Below are positions 14,743-22,743 of a stretch of 32,012 bases of DNA, piece after piece (within the stretch, counting starts at the first letter, position 1; the number at the start of each line of letters is the position of its first letter). This DNA is from Gammaproteobacteria bacterium. GTDB lineage: Bacteria; Pseudomonadota; Gammaproteobacteria; Steroidobacterales; Rariloculaceae. The notes below the pieces were generated by a model. It saw only the letters and a program-made list of their open reading frames with translations, made no database searches and was not told the DNA's origin. Location of the stretch: the NCBI GenBank assembly GCA_022820625.1, contig JAJEFE010000073.1, forward strand, positions 1 through 32,012. Direction: 5' to 3'. The position numbers and the translations under genes are program-made.

Positions 14743-16167
14743 ATGACGATGCGCACGCGCTTCGCGCCCAGCCCGACCGGTGTTCTTCACATCGGTGGAG
14801 CCCGAACCGCCCTGTTCAACTGGCTCCTGGCCAGGCGGCACGGCGGCGCCTTCGTGTTGCGGATCGAAGATACCGACACCGAGCGGTCCACGCGGGAATC
14901 CATCGATCGGATTATCGAAGCCATGTCATGGCTTGGGCTTCAGGCGGATGAAGGACCGGTCCTGCAGACCGACCGGCTGGACCGCTATCGCGCCGTTGCA
15001 CGGCAGCTACTTGACGCCGGCCTCGCCTACCACTGCTACTGCAGCCGTGAAGAACTCGCCGCCATGCGGGAAGATCAGCGGTCGCGGGGCCTGAAACCGC
15101 GTTACGATGGCCGTTGCCGAACGCGCACCCGTCCCGTCCCCGGGGCGGATGCCGTGGTGCGATTCAAGACGCCGGAAGCCGGCCGTGTGCGTGTTCGCGA
15201 CCTGATCCGGGGTGAGGTGACCTTCGATAACTCGGAGCTGGACGACCTGGTGATCCTTCGGCCCGACGGTGTTCCCACCTACAACTTCTCCGTGGTGGTG
15301 GACGACTCGGACATGGGGATCACCCACGTGGTCAGGGGCGACGACCACCTCAACAATACGCCCCGGCAGATCAATATCCTGAATGCGCTCGGCCTGCGCC
15401 TGCCGGAGTACGCGCACGTGCCCATGATCCTGGGCGCCGACGGCAGCCGGCTGTCCAAGCGTCATGGGGCGGTGAACGTGACGGATTACAGGGAGGCCGG
15501 ATACCTGCCGGAGGCGGTCCTCAACTACATGGTTCGCCTCGGATGGTCGCACGGTGACCAGGAGCTGTTCGATGTCGACGAGATGATCGGGGCATTCAGT
15601 CTGGAACAGGTCAACGAGTCCGCCGCGGCCTTCGATCCGGACAAGTTTCTCTGGGTCAATGAACAGTGGATCAGGCGCACCCCGAGCGCCCGCATCTCTC
15701 CCCTGCTGGCCACGTTCCTGGAAGGCGACGGCGTGGAAGACGCCGACCTGAACACGGGTCCTCCTCTGGAAGAGATCGTCGAAGTACAGCGCCATCGGGC
15801 CCGGACGCTGACTGAAATGGCCGAGAAGAGCCGGTTCGTCTACAACGAGCCGGACACATACGCGCCCAAGGCCGCCAAACAGCACCTTCGCGGCGTTGCG
15901 CTGCCGGTTCTGAGGCGCCTCCACCAGTGTCTGGGCGAATTGGGCGAATGGAGCGTGGAGACGACTCAGGCCGCGGTGGAGTCGGTTGCCGACGAACTGA
16001 CTCTCAAGATGGGAAAGGTGGCCCAGCCGCTACGGGTTGCCGTCACCGGGGAATCGGCTTCACCCGGGATCGGACAGACCCTGGCCCTCATCGGCCAGGA
16101 GAAAACGCTGCGACGTTTGGCCAAAGCGGTCGAGTTCGTGGAGGCTCGAATCGCCCGCACCCGATAG
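14743..16167 (+). CDS. gltX: Glutamate--tRNA ligase
   Basis: The product has 474 residues, the usual size for a bacterial class I glutamyl-tRNA synthetase. The HIGH motif is HIGG (residues 16-19) in RFAPSPTGVLHIGGARTALF. The KMSKS motif is SRLSKRHG (235-242). RIEDTDTERS, the first part of the zinc-binding insert (Cys98, Cys100, Cys125) and VVRGDDHLNNTPRQ are all present. It charges tRNA-Glu with glutamate for protein synthesis and haem precursors. The ATG at 14743 has AGG ten bases upstream; an ATG two codons later is equally possible. It is convergent with ugd, with a hairpin between them. Nothing appears to be missing. Confidence 0.97.
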   Translation: MTMRTRFAPSPTGVLHIGGARTALFNWLLARRHGGAFVLRIEDTDTERSTRESIDRIIEAMSWLGLQADEGPVLQTDRLDRYRAVARQLLDAGLAYHCYCSREELAAMREDQRSRGLKPRYDGRCRTRTRPVPGADAVVRFKTPEAGRVRVRDLIRGEVTFDNSELDDLVILRPDGVPTYNFSVVVDDSDMGITHVVRGDDHLNNTPRQINILNALGLRLPEYAHVPMILGADGSRLSKRHGAVNVTDYREAGYLPEAVLNYMVRLGWSHGDQELFDVDEMIGAFSLEQVNESAAAFDPDKFLWVNEQWIRRTPSARISPLLATFLEGDGVEDADLNTGPPLEEIVEVQRHRARTLTEMAEKSRFVYNEPDTYAPKAAKQHLRGVALPVLRRLHQCLGELGEWSVETTQAAVESVADELTLKMGKVAQPLRVAVTGESASPGIGQTLALIGQEKTLRRLAKAVEFVEARIARTR

Positions 16168-16206
16168 GTAATCATCGTCGCCGGACCGGTAACCGGAATG
16201 GCGAGC

Positions 16207-16249
16207 GGGAGCAGCGTGGTCAGGACCATGTTGCGGTTGCTCCCTGTTT
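16207..16249 (+). terminator. Likely terminator between convergent gltX and ugd
   Basis: GGGAGCA at 16207 pairs with TGCTCCC at 16238, and the inner TGGTC/GACCA extends the stem. It is followed by TGTTT. The hairpin lies 40 bases after the gltX stop and 11 bases before the end of ugd on the other strand, so it could stop transcription from both sides. Confidence 0.6.
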
Positions 16250-16254
16250 ACCAG

Positions 16255-17592
16255 CTATGCCCGCACGGACGCGCCCCGGCCGACAGCGAAGTACTCGAAC
16301 CCGATCTGCCTCATGTGCTCCGGCTCGTAAACGTTTCGGCCGTCAAAGACAACGGGCGATTTCAGCGAGGACTTGAGGACACCGAAGTCGGGGCTGCGGA
16401 ATTCCCGCCATTCGGTGGCGACAGCCAGCGCGTCGGCTCCTTTCACGGCGTCTTCGGCGCTCGGGCAGAGAACCAGGCGCGGCTGGTCGGGATGGAGACG
16501 CCGGGCTGCGTCCATGGCCACCGGGTCGTAGGCGCGCACCGAACACCCGGCCTCCCATAGTGCCTCCATCAGGGCCCGGCTTGAGGCTTCCCGCATGTCG
16601 TCCGTATTGGGCTTGAACGAAAGCCCCCAGAGGGCGATCACCCTGCCCTCCAACTGCCCGTCGAAATAGTCGGAAATCCGGTCGAACAGGAGACGCCGCT
16701 GGCGCTGGTTGACGCGCTGTACCGCCTGCATGAGTTCCAGGTCGTGACCTGCTGCGGCAGATGACGACACCAGCGCCCTAACGTCCTTTGGCAGGCAGGA
16801 GCCACCATATCCGCATCCCGGGTAGATGTACCCGTACCCGATGCGGGGATCGGAGCCGATGCCCACGCGCACGCTTTCGATATCCGCGCCGAGACGTTCG
16901 GCGACACCCGCCATCTCGTTCATGAAGCTGATTCGCGTCGCCAGCATCGCATTGGCCGCGTACTTCGTCAGCTCCGCGGACCGGGGGTCCATTACTATCA
17001 CCCGCTCATGGTTGCGATTGAATGGCTCGTACAGTGACTTGAGCGCGTCCGCCGCCCGCGCATCGTCAGCCCCGATGATGATCCGGTCCGGCTTCATGAA
17101 ATCATCAACGGCGGCGCCTTCCCTCAGGAATTCCGGACTTGCGATCACGTCGAACTCCAAATCCACGCCTCGCGCCTCGAGCTCGTTCGCCAATACGGCG
17201 CGAACCTGGCCCGATGTGCCGACCGGTACGGTGGACTTGACCACGATGACGCGGTGACTGCGCATGTACCGGCCGATGGAACGGGCGACCGACAGCACAT
17301 GCCGCAAGTCCGCCGAACCGTCTTCAAGCGGCGGCGTGCCCACGGCGACAAATTGAAACCGGCCGAATCCCACCCCGCGGGAGACGTCCGTGGCGAACCG
17401 CAGGCGGCCCGACTCCAGGCCGCGGTCGAGCAGACCCTTCAGACCCGGTTCGTAAATCGGCAATTCGCCGCGCCGCAGACGGTCAACCTTGTCCTCGTCG
17501 GTGTCGACGCACAGCGTCTGGTTGCCCGCCTCCGCGATACACGCGGCGGTTACCAATCCCACGTAACCGGACCCGTAGATGGTGATGTGCAT
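16255..17592 (-). CDS. ugd: UDP-glucose 6-dehydrogenase
   Basis: The 445 residues begin with the NAD-binding motif [18 protein letters not shown]. The catalytic cysteine is Cys266 in [10 protein letters not shown]. Lys-containing [25 protein letters not shown] and the C-terminal [16 protein letters not shown] region are all in place. It oxidises UDP-glucose to UDP-glucuronate with two NAD+ in the cytosol. The N-terminal motif fits UDP-glucose dehydrogenases better than WbpA-type UDP-GlcNAc dehydrogenases. It probably supplies the substrate for the epimerase at 21582-22595, although the genes are about 4 kb apart and separated by the tRNA. It is transcribed alone, leftward, from the region around 17600-17840. 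Confidence 0.95.
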   Translation of the reverse strand: MHITIYGSGYVGLVTAACIAEAGNQTLCVDTDEDKVDRLRRGELPIYEPGLKGLLDRGLESGRLRFATDVSRGVGFGRFQFVAVGTPPLEDGSADLRHVLSVARSIGRYMRSHRVIVVKSTVPVGTSGQVRAVLANELEARGVDLEFDVIASPEFLREGAAVDDFMKPDRIIIGADDARAADALKSLYEPFNRNHERVIVMDPRSAELTKYAANAMLATRISFMNEMAGVAERLGADIESVRVGIGSDPRIGYGYIYPGCGYGGSCLPKDVRALVSSSAAAGHDLELMQAVQRVNQRQRRLLFDRISDYFDGQLEGRVIALWGLSFKPNTDDMREASSRALMEALWEAGCSVRAYDPVAMDAARRLHPDQPRLVLCPSAEDAVKGADALAVATEWREFRSPDFGVLKSSLKSPVVFDGRNVYEPEHMRQIGFEYFAVGRGASVRA

Positions 17593-17841
17593 GGCGATCC
17601 GCCCTGGAGGCTGCTACAACAAATTGGGCGAGTATAGCTTTCCGGTCTGACGTATCTGCGGCTGCGGCAGGCGCGGGCGCACCGCACTCCAGACTCCAGC
17701 GACATCGAATTTCAGAACGATCATGCGCAATGCGCGTAAATTTCCGTATTTCCAAGCGAAATCGCCACTTTTGAATCGTGCGCCGAACCGGGCACCGCGG
17801 GCAACATGGCTTCGTCGTCAGTACGGACAGAGGAGCGGACA

Positions 17842-17946
17842 ATGGCGGGAAATTCTACGAGAACCATGATCGAACCTATCACGCGACCGGCAGAGCGGCC
17901 CAAGTCCCGCGGCGGCAAACATGGGAGGCATGGCCATGGCCGGTGA
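17842..17946 (+). CDS. Candidate 34-residue basic small protein
   Basis: AGAGGAG lies about six bases before the ATG, the best ribosome-binding site in this intergenic region. The frame encodes 34 residues rich in Arg, Gly and His, ending GRHGHGR. Its stop at 17944-17946 overlaps the start of the coiled-coil gene at 17936 by 11 bases in another frame, the arrangement of translationally coupled genes. I recognise no family. It may be a small protein, a leader peptide that controls the next gene, or chance. Its shortness limits confidence. Confidence 0.35.
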   Translation: MAGNSTRTMIEPITRPAERPKSRGGKHGRHGHGR

Positions 17947-18550
17947 ACTTGACCCTCGTCCCGGCCAACCGCATAGTGCCCCCATGTCCTTCGTCTTCGA
18001 CACTCTGGCCGCCGCCGACGCGCTCCGGGACGCTGGCATGGAGCCCGCCCAGGCCCGTGCTGTCGCCACCCAACTGCGCGCTGCCGCCGGCGCGGGAGAT
18101 GCGGTAACGCGCCCCGAACTCGAGGCCGCGCTCGCCAGGCTGAAGACGGATTTGGTGGAACGCATTGCCGAGGGTGAGGGAGCGCTCAGGACGCTAATTG
18201 CCGAGAGCGAGCAATCGCTCAGGGCGCATGCGACCAAGGGCGATCAGTCGCTCAGGGCGCAATTGGCCGAGACTGATCAATCGCTCAGAGAGCAAATCGC
18301 CGAGATTGATCAATCACTCAGAGAACAAATCGCCGAGACTGATCAATCACTCGGGGAGCGAATCGCCGAGACTGATCAGTCGCTCAGGGAGCGAATCGCC
18401 GAGGGCGAGCGAAGACTCCTGGACCGCATCGCCGAGAGCGAGCGGCACCACGCCGCGCTGCTCTGGCGCCTGTTCGGCGGCATTGTGGCGACCGCCGGCG
18501 TGGCCGTCGCCGCAGCCAGGTTCCTGCCCGCAGTGTCCGTAGTGGGCTAG
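17936..18550 (+). CDS. Membrane-anchored coiled-coil protein with 11-residue repeats (DUF1640-like)
   Basis: The product has 204 residues. Residues 17-50 (MSFVFDTLAAADALRDAGMEPAQARAVATQLR, in outline) resemble the N-terminus of DUF1640/CCDC90-like proteins. Residues 78-165 are eight repeats of an 11-residue unit of the type AETDQSLREQI, predicted to form a hendecad coiled coil. One hydrophobic helix at about 174-199 ends the protein and should anchor it in the inner membrane. The ATG at 17936 is chosen because GGGAGG ends seven bases before it; ATGs at 17921, 17930 and 17984 are alternatives. DUF1640 proteins have no settled function in bacteria. It overlaps a small upstream frame and is followed by tRNA-Val. 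Confidence 0.75.
   Translation: MAGELDPRPGQPHSAPMSFVFDTLAAADALRDAGMEPAQARAVATQLRAAAGAGDAVTRPELEAALARLKTDLVERIAEGEGALRTLIAESEQSLRAHATKGDQSLRAQLAETDQSLREQIAEIDQSLREQIAETDQSLGERIAETDQSLRERIAEGERRLLDRIAESERHHAALLWRLFGGIVATAGVAVAAARFLPAVSVVG
18167..18430 (+). repeat. Eight tandem 33-bp repeats encoding hendecads
   Basis: Eight consecutive 33-base units, each opening GCCGAG or ACCAAG, encode the 11-residue repeats of the coiled-coil protein. The central four are the most alike (core GATCAATCGCTCAG with few changes), while the outer ones have diverged. All changes keep the frame. There is no spacer variation, so this is a coding repeat and not a CRISPR array. Confidence 0.9.
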
Positions 18551-18557
18551 CAGTTTT

Positions 18558-18576
18558 CGCCCCGGCGAGCGGGGCG
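18558..18576. terminator. Hairpin after the coiled-coil gene
   Basis: CGCCCC and GGGGCG pair around GGCGAGC, starting 8 bases after the stop codon. No T-run follows on either strand in the right place, so it may be a weak terminator or only an mRNA 3'-end stabiliser. Confidence 0.3.
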
Positions 18577-18590
18577 CTGACACACCTCGC

Positions 18591-18619
18591 TTGCCACAGC
18601 CCGCCGTCTGTTCGAGAAT
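18591..18619 (+). promoter_or_regulatory. Likely sigma-70 promoter of tRNA-Val(CAC)
   Basis: TTGCCA (five of six matches to the -35 consensus) is followed after 17 bases by GAGAAT (four of six). The start of transcription would fall around 18626, about 17 bases before the tRNA. Confidence 0.4.
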
Positions 18620-18642
18620 AAGCCATCGATGAAATCCGGTCC

Positions 18643-18717
18643 GGGCGATTAGCTCAGCGGGAGAGCGCTCCCCTCACACGGGAGAGGTCGCTGGTTCAAT
18701 CCCAGCATCGCCCACCA
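18643..18717 (+). tRNA. tRNA-Val (anticodon CAC)
   Basis: The 75 bases fold as a full cloverleaf: acceptor GGGCGAT/ATCGCCC, D arm with GCTC/GAGC, anticodon stem CTCCC/GGGAG around the loop CTCACAC (anticodon CAC), and T arm GCTGG/CCAGC around TTCAATC. Discriminator A and an encoded CCA end follow. It reads GUG codons. It stands alone, apart from the tRNA-Val(TAC) at 31212. Confidence 0.96.
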
Positions 18718-18794
18718 GCCATACGGGCGCCGATCATGCGCCACTCTCGGATGGTAACCCTCGGCAAATATCCGGCCTTGCGGTCTCGCGCCGT

Positions 18795-19916
18795 TCAGGC
18801 GCGAAGCACCGCATCCCTCAACGCCGCCACCACCCTGACCTGATCGCCTTCATTGAGATAGGGGTGCATCGGCAGACTGATCACCCGCTGCGCGACGTCC
18901 TCGGCGACGGGAAAGCTGCGGCCGGCGTCGCTCTCAGCGTACGCCGGCTGCCGATTCAGCGGCATCGGGTAGTGAACCGCAGCCGGGATATCCCTTGACG
19001 TCATGAACTCCCTGACGGCCGACCGGTTGGGCACTTCAACCGTGTATTGGGCGAAAACCGAGCGGTTGTGCGGCTCCACGTACGGTGGGCGAACCACATG
19101 TTCCGGAGCGCAGTCCGCGAAAGCCTCCTCGATCAGTGCGCCATAACGCTGCGCCACCCGTTGCCTTGCCTCCAACTCGTCGTCGAAGATGTCGAGCTTG
19201 GCCAGCAGAATGGCCGCCTGCAGCGTATGCATGCGGCCATTGAGCCCGACCCGGACATGATGGTAGCCCCGATCCTGACCATGCACCCGAAGCTCCCGGG
19301 CTGCCAGGGCCAACTCGTCGTCGTTCGAAAACACGGCCCCGCCTTCGCCGTAGCACCCCAACGGCTTGGACGGGTAGAACGAGGCCGCGGCCAGGGAACT
19401 CAGGGCGCAGGAGAACCGCTCCCGGTAAGTGGCGCCGAAACTCTGGGCCGCATCTTCGATGACCGTGACTCCGTGACGGGCACCGATCTCGTTGATCCGG
19501 TCGAAGTCGGCGCATTGCCCGAACAGGGAGACCGGCACGATCGCCCGGGTGTGCTCGGTACTCGCGGATTCGATCAGGTCCGGATCCATGTTGTAGGTGC
19601 GCCGGTCGATATCGACGAAAACCGGCTTCGCGCCCAGCAACGCAATGGCTTCCGCCGTGGCGATGAAGGTAAACGGTGTGGTGATCACTTCGTCGCCCGG
19701 GCCGATGTCCAGCGCCATCAGCGCGATCAGCAGGGCATCCGTCCCGCTGGAAACGGAGATGCAGTGGTTTGCGCCGACGAATCTCGCGAGCCGTTGTTCC
19801 AGTTCCCCGACCTCCGCGCCGAGGACGAACTGACCATGATCCAGGACCGCCTGAATGCGCCGGTTGATCGGCTCGCGAAGCCGCCGGTATTGGGTCTTGA
19901 GGTCGATAAAATCCAT
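18795..19916 (-). CDS. DegT/DnrJ/EryC1 (WbpE-like) sugar-nucleotide aminotransferase
   Basis: The product is a 373-residue PLP-dependent aminotransferase. The cofactor lysine is Lys184 in FYPSKPLGCYGEGGAVF. Other signatures are FIDLKTQYRRLREPI at the start, SSGTDALLIALMAL, PVSLFGQCADFD and VIEDAAQSFGA. The overall wording is closest to WbpE/WlbC-type enzymes, which aminate UDP-2-acetamido-3-keto-glucuronate on the way to diacetamido uronic acids of O-antigens. The usual dehydrogenase and acetyltransferase partners (WbpA, WbpB, WbpD) are not in the window, so the substrate is uncertain. The ATG at 19916 lies 11 bases after the pgi stop; an upstream candidate at 19949 would overlap pgi. Confidence 0.88.
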   Translation of the reverse strand: MDFIDLKTQYRRLREPINRRIQAVLDHGQFVLGAEVGELEQRLARFVGANHCISVSSGTDALLIALMALDIGPGDEVITTPFTFIATAEAIALLGAKPVFVDIDRRTYNMDPDLIESASTEHTRAIVPVSLFGQCADFDRINEIGARHGVTVIEDAAQSFGATYRERFSCALSSLAAASFYPSKPLGCYGEGGAVFSNDDELALAARELRVHGQDRGYHHVRVGLNGRMHTLQAAILLAKLDIFDDELEARQRVAQRYGALIEEAFADCAPEHVVRPPYVEPHNRSVFAQYTVEVPNRSAVREFMTSRDIPAAVHYPMPLNRQPAYAESDAGRSFPVAEDVAQRVISLPMHPYLNEGDQVRVVAALRDAVLRA

Positions 19917-19927
19917 GCCGGCCCCGG

Positions 19928-21520
19928 TTACCCGCGCCACGACCGCCATTTGGCGAGCGCCGGTTCGATTATGGGCGGCGGTGCTTCAGATGTCCCGGAA
20001 TCCTGCAACCTGGAAGCCAGCCGCTTGCCCAGTTCCACCCCCCACTGGTCGAAGCTGTTGACGTCCCAGATCACCCCCTGGGTGAAGACCTTGTGCTCGT
20101 ACAGGGCGATCAGCTTGCCCAGCGTGGCGGGGTCAAGTTGTCGGAACAGAATCAGGCTGGTGGGCCGGTTGCCGGCGTAGTTCCTGTGCGGGTCAGCGTT
20201 GCTGCCCGCCGCCGGATCGCCGGAGGCCAGGGCCCACGCCTGAGCGAGACAGTTTATCGCGGCGAGGTCCTGCTGCTCCTGGCGGTCCACCAGTGACCTT
20301 ACAGGCATGAGAAAGTCCGCCGAGACCGGATCGGTGCCCTGGTGCAGGAGCTGATAGAACGAATGCTGGGCGTTGGAGCCCGGTTCGCCCCATATCACCG
20401 GGGCGGTGGCGCACTCGACCGGCTCGCCACCGCGACGCACGGACTTGCCGTTGCTCTCCATCTCCAACTGCTGGAGGTACGCGGGCAGGCGGTGCAGGTG
20501 TTGATCGTAGGGCAGCACCGCATGGTTGGCGGCTCCCAGAAAGTTGCGGTTCCAGATTCCGGCAAGCGCCAGCAGAACCGGCAGGTTGCGATCCATCGGT
20601 GCGGAACGAAAGTGTTCGTCAATCTGATTGGCGCCGGCCAGGAACTCGGCAAAATTCTGCCAGCCTATGGCCAGTGCCAGGACAAGGCCCACGGCAGAGC
20701 AGACCGAATACCGTCCGCCGACCCAATCCCACAGATCCAGCCGTCGCCCCTGCGCCACCCCGAAATCGTCCATTGCCCGGTGATTCGTGGATACCGCAAC
20801 GAATTGCGCGGCCACCGCGTCCGCCCCGCCCCGTTGCAGCAGCCATTCGCGGACCCCGCGGGCGTTGGTCAGCGTTTCCGATGTCGTGAACGTCTTGGAG
20901 CAGACCACGAACAGGGTCGTTTCGGGATCCACCGTCCGCAGGGCACGGTCGAGCTGAACGCCGTCGACGCTGGACACGAAGTGGACGCCCAGCCCGGGCA
21001 AGCGATAACCTTGGAGAGCTTCCGCCGCCATCACGACGCCCAGGTCGGAACCGCCTATGCCGATGTTGACGATGTCGGTGATTCGCCGGTCCGTATAACC
21101 CTTCAACGAACCGCCGTGAAGCGAGTCGGCCAGGGCCCGCATTTTCTCCCGCTCCGCCTCCACAAGAGGCATGACGTCCTCACCGTCCAGGGCCAACGGG
21201 CGGGCGGCGGGACGGCGAAGCGCAACGTGCAGGGCGGCTCGGTCCTCGGTGTTGTTGATCCGCTCACCGCTAAGCATGCGCTCGATCCGGTCGGGCAGGC
21301 GCGTTTGTTCAGCCAATTCCAGCAGCAACTGCAAGGCCCGGGAATCGAGCCGCTGCCGGCTGAGATCCAGCCACAGCCCCTCGGCCTCCGCGGAAAACCG
21401 GCGGCCGCGCTGGGGATCCCGATCGAAGAGCTCGACGATGGGCACGCGCTCAAGAACGCCTGCATGCCGCGCCAGCGCGGCCCAGGCTTCAGTACGCGGT
21501 CCGTACGATTCTTCGCTCAT
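19928..21520 (-). CDS. pgi: Glucose-6-phosphate isomerase
   Basis: The product has 530 residues, close to the usual bacterial length. It contains the two sugar isomerase (SIS) domains: IVNIGIGGSDLGVVM, VCSKTFTTSETLTN, DWVGGRYSVCSAVGL, GSNAQHSFYQLLHQGT and FDQWGVELGKRLA. It interconverts glucose-6-phosphate and fructose-6-phosphate, linking glycolysis to nucleotide-sugar and hexosamine supply. The ATG at 21520 is chosen over two upstream in-frame starts because AGGG lies nine bases before it; the longest frame (21592) would run into the epimerase gene. It lies 61 bases after the epimerase and 11 bases before the aminotransferase, probably in one transcript. Confidence 0.96.
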   Translation of the reverse strand: MSEESYGPRTEAWAALARHAGVLERVPIVELFDRDPQRGRRFSAEAEGLWLDLSRQRLDSRALQLLLELAEQTRLPDRIERMLSGERINNTEDRAALHVALRRPAARPLALDGEDVMPLVEAEREKMRALADSLHGGSLKGYTDRRITDIVNIGIGGSDLGVVMAAEALQGYRLPGLGVHFVSSVDGVQLDRALRTVDPETTLFVVCSKTFTTSETLTNARGVREWLLQRGGADAVAAQFVAVSTNHRAMDDFGVAQGRRLDLWDWVGGRYSVCSAVGLVLALAIGWQNFAEFLAGANQIDEHFRSAPMDRNLPVLLALAGIWNRNFLGAANHAVLPYDQHLHRLPAYLQQLEMESNGKSVRRGGEPVECATAPVIWGEPGSNAQHSFYQLLHQGTDPVSADFLMPVRSLVDRQEQQDLAAINCLAQAWALASGDPAAGSNADPHRNYAGNRPTSLILFRQLDPATLGKLIALYEHKVFTQGVIWDVNSFDQWGVELGKRLASRLQDSGTSEAPPPIIEPALAKWRSWRG

Positions 21521-21581
21521 TAGTGGCGTCCCTGTTTGTACACCGGTCCAGTGCTTCATCCAACCGATAGTGCCGCAGAGG

Positions 21582-22595
21582 TTACGAGCCAACCCCGTAG
21601 AAGCCCAGATACCAGTCCACGAAACGCTTCACACCCTCCGCAAGTGAAGTGGCCGGCCTATGGCCGATCTCGGCCTCGAGTTCCGCGATATCGCCCCAGG
21701 TTTCGTGTACGTCCCCGGGCTGCATCGGCAGCGGGTTCCTGATGGCCTTTCGGCCAAGACTTATCTCAATAATCTCCACCAATCGGGACAGCTCCTCCGA
21801 TTGCCCCGCGCTGATATTGTAGAGCCGGTAGGGCGCGGAGCTGGCGGACGGGTCCGGCACGTCTCCCCGCAGACCGGTGCCAGGTTGAGGCGGCCGATCC
21901 AGCAGCGCGACCACCGCGTGGACCGCGTCGTCGATATAGGTAAAGTCGCGACGATGATTGCCATGGTTGTAGAGGTCGATGGGGCGGCCTTCAAGAATAT
22001 CCCTGGTGAATCGGAACACCGCCATGTCGGGGCGGCCGAAGGGGCCGTACACCGTGAAGAACCGCAGACCCGTCACCGGCAACCCGTACAGGCTCGCGTA
22101 ACTGTGGGCCATCATCTCGCCGGATTTCTTGGTGGCCGCATAAAGCGACAGCGGGTGATCCGCGCCCTGACTCACGGAAAAGGGCATGCGGGTATTGGCG
22201 CCATAGACCGAACTTGTGGAAGCAAAAACCAGGTGCTCGACCTCCATGTGACGGCAACCCTCCAGAACGGTCAATGTACCGAGGACATTGCTCTGAACAT
22301 AGGGAAAGGGTTTCGCGATGCTGTGCCTTACTCCCGGTTGGGCGCCGAGATGAACCACTCGCCGAAAGCCTTCGGCGGCAAACAGCTCGGCCATGCGGTC
22401 CCGATCCGCCAGGTCGAGTTGGACGAACCGAAAGCCCGCGCCATCCCGGAGAATGTCCAGCCGTGCGCGCTTCAACCGGACATCATGGTACTCGCTGAGG
22501 TTATCCAGCCCGACGACCTCGTCGCCGCGGTCCAGCAACGCTTTCGCCGTATGGAAACCGACAAAGCCGGCCGCTCCGGTGACCAGAACCTTCAT
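21582..22595 (-). CDS. NAD-dependent epimerase, UDP-glucuronate 4-epimerase-like
   Basis: The product is a 337-residue extended short-chain dehydrogenase. The NAD motif is TGAAGFVGFH (residues 6-15). The catalytic set is Ser/Thr in FASTSSVYG (127-129), Tyr152 and Lys156 in YAATKKSGE. SEYHDVRLKRARL after the first strand is a hallmark of UDP-glucuronate 4-epimerases (CapI type), which make UDP-galacturonate. That fits the nearby ugd, which supplies UDP-glucuronate. It heads the run epimerase–pgi–aminotransferase. The upstream 148 bases hold GC-rich palindromes, and the ribosome-binding site is weak. Confidence 0.88.
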   Translation of the reverse strand: MKVLVTGAAGFVGFHTAKALLDRGDEVVGLDNLSEYHDVRLKRARLDILRDGAGFRFVQLDLADRDRMAELFAAEGFRRVVHLGAQPGVRHSIAKPFPYVQSNVLGTLTVLEGCRHMEVEHLVFASTSSVYGANTRMPFSVSQGADHPLSLYAATKKSGEMMAHSYASLYGLPVTGLRFFTVYGPFGRPDMAVFRFTRDILEGRPIDLYNHGNHRRDFTYIDDAVHAVVALLDRPPQPGTGLRGDVPDPSASSAPYRLYNISAGQSEELSRLVEIIEISLGRKAIRNPLPMQPGDVHETWGDIAELEAEIGHRPATSLAEGVKRFVDWYLGFYGVGS

Positions 22596-22630
22596 GACTA
22601 CCGCACCGGTTGCGTTACGGCGCCTGGATC

Positions 22631-22686
22631 GCCCCGGGGCCGGTACGCGCCCATACGCCCCGGGGCAACACCGCGGGCCCGGGCCC
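22631..22686. repeat. Cluster of GC palindromes upstream of the epimerase gene
   Basis: The 10-base palindrome GCCCCGGGGC occurs twice (22631-22640 and 22657-22666), and GGGCCCGGGCCC follows at 22675-22686. They lie in the spacer between the transporter stop (22744) and the epimerase start (22595). They can pair within or between copies, but no T-run follows, so a classical terminator is unlikely. Confidence 0.5.
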
Positions 22687-22743
22687 GATGTTCGTCAGCG
22701 CTCTCCGGCGCAACTATTCCGTGCAGGATGGCGTCGCCGGTCC

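Noticed and set aside
14018..14746. A 242-codon plus-strand frame from inside the SnoaL-like gene to gltX
   Set aside because: Only its short signal-peptide-like segment at 14324 makes sense. The rest is antisense to one gene or out of frame with the DUF6152 domain.
18167..18430. 33-bp repeats considered as a CRISPR array
   Set aside because: The repeats are contiguous with no unique spacers, keep a reading frame and encode a regular 11-residue coiled-coil pattern.
18643..18717. tRNA-Val(CAC) as an integration site for a genomic island
   Set aside because: No integrase gene or direct repeat of the tRNA 3' end is visible in the flanking sequence.
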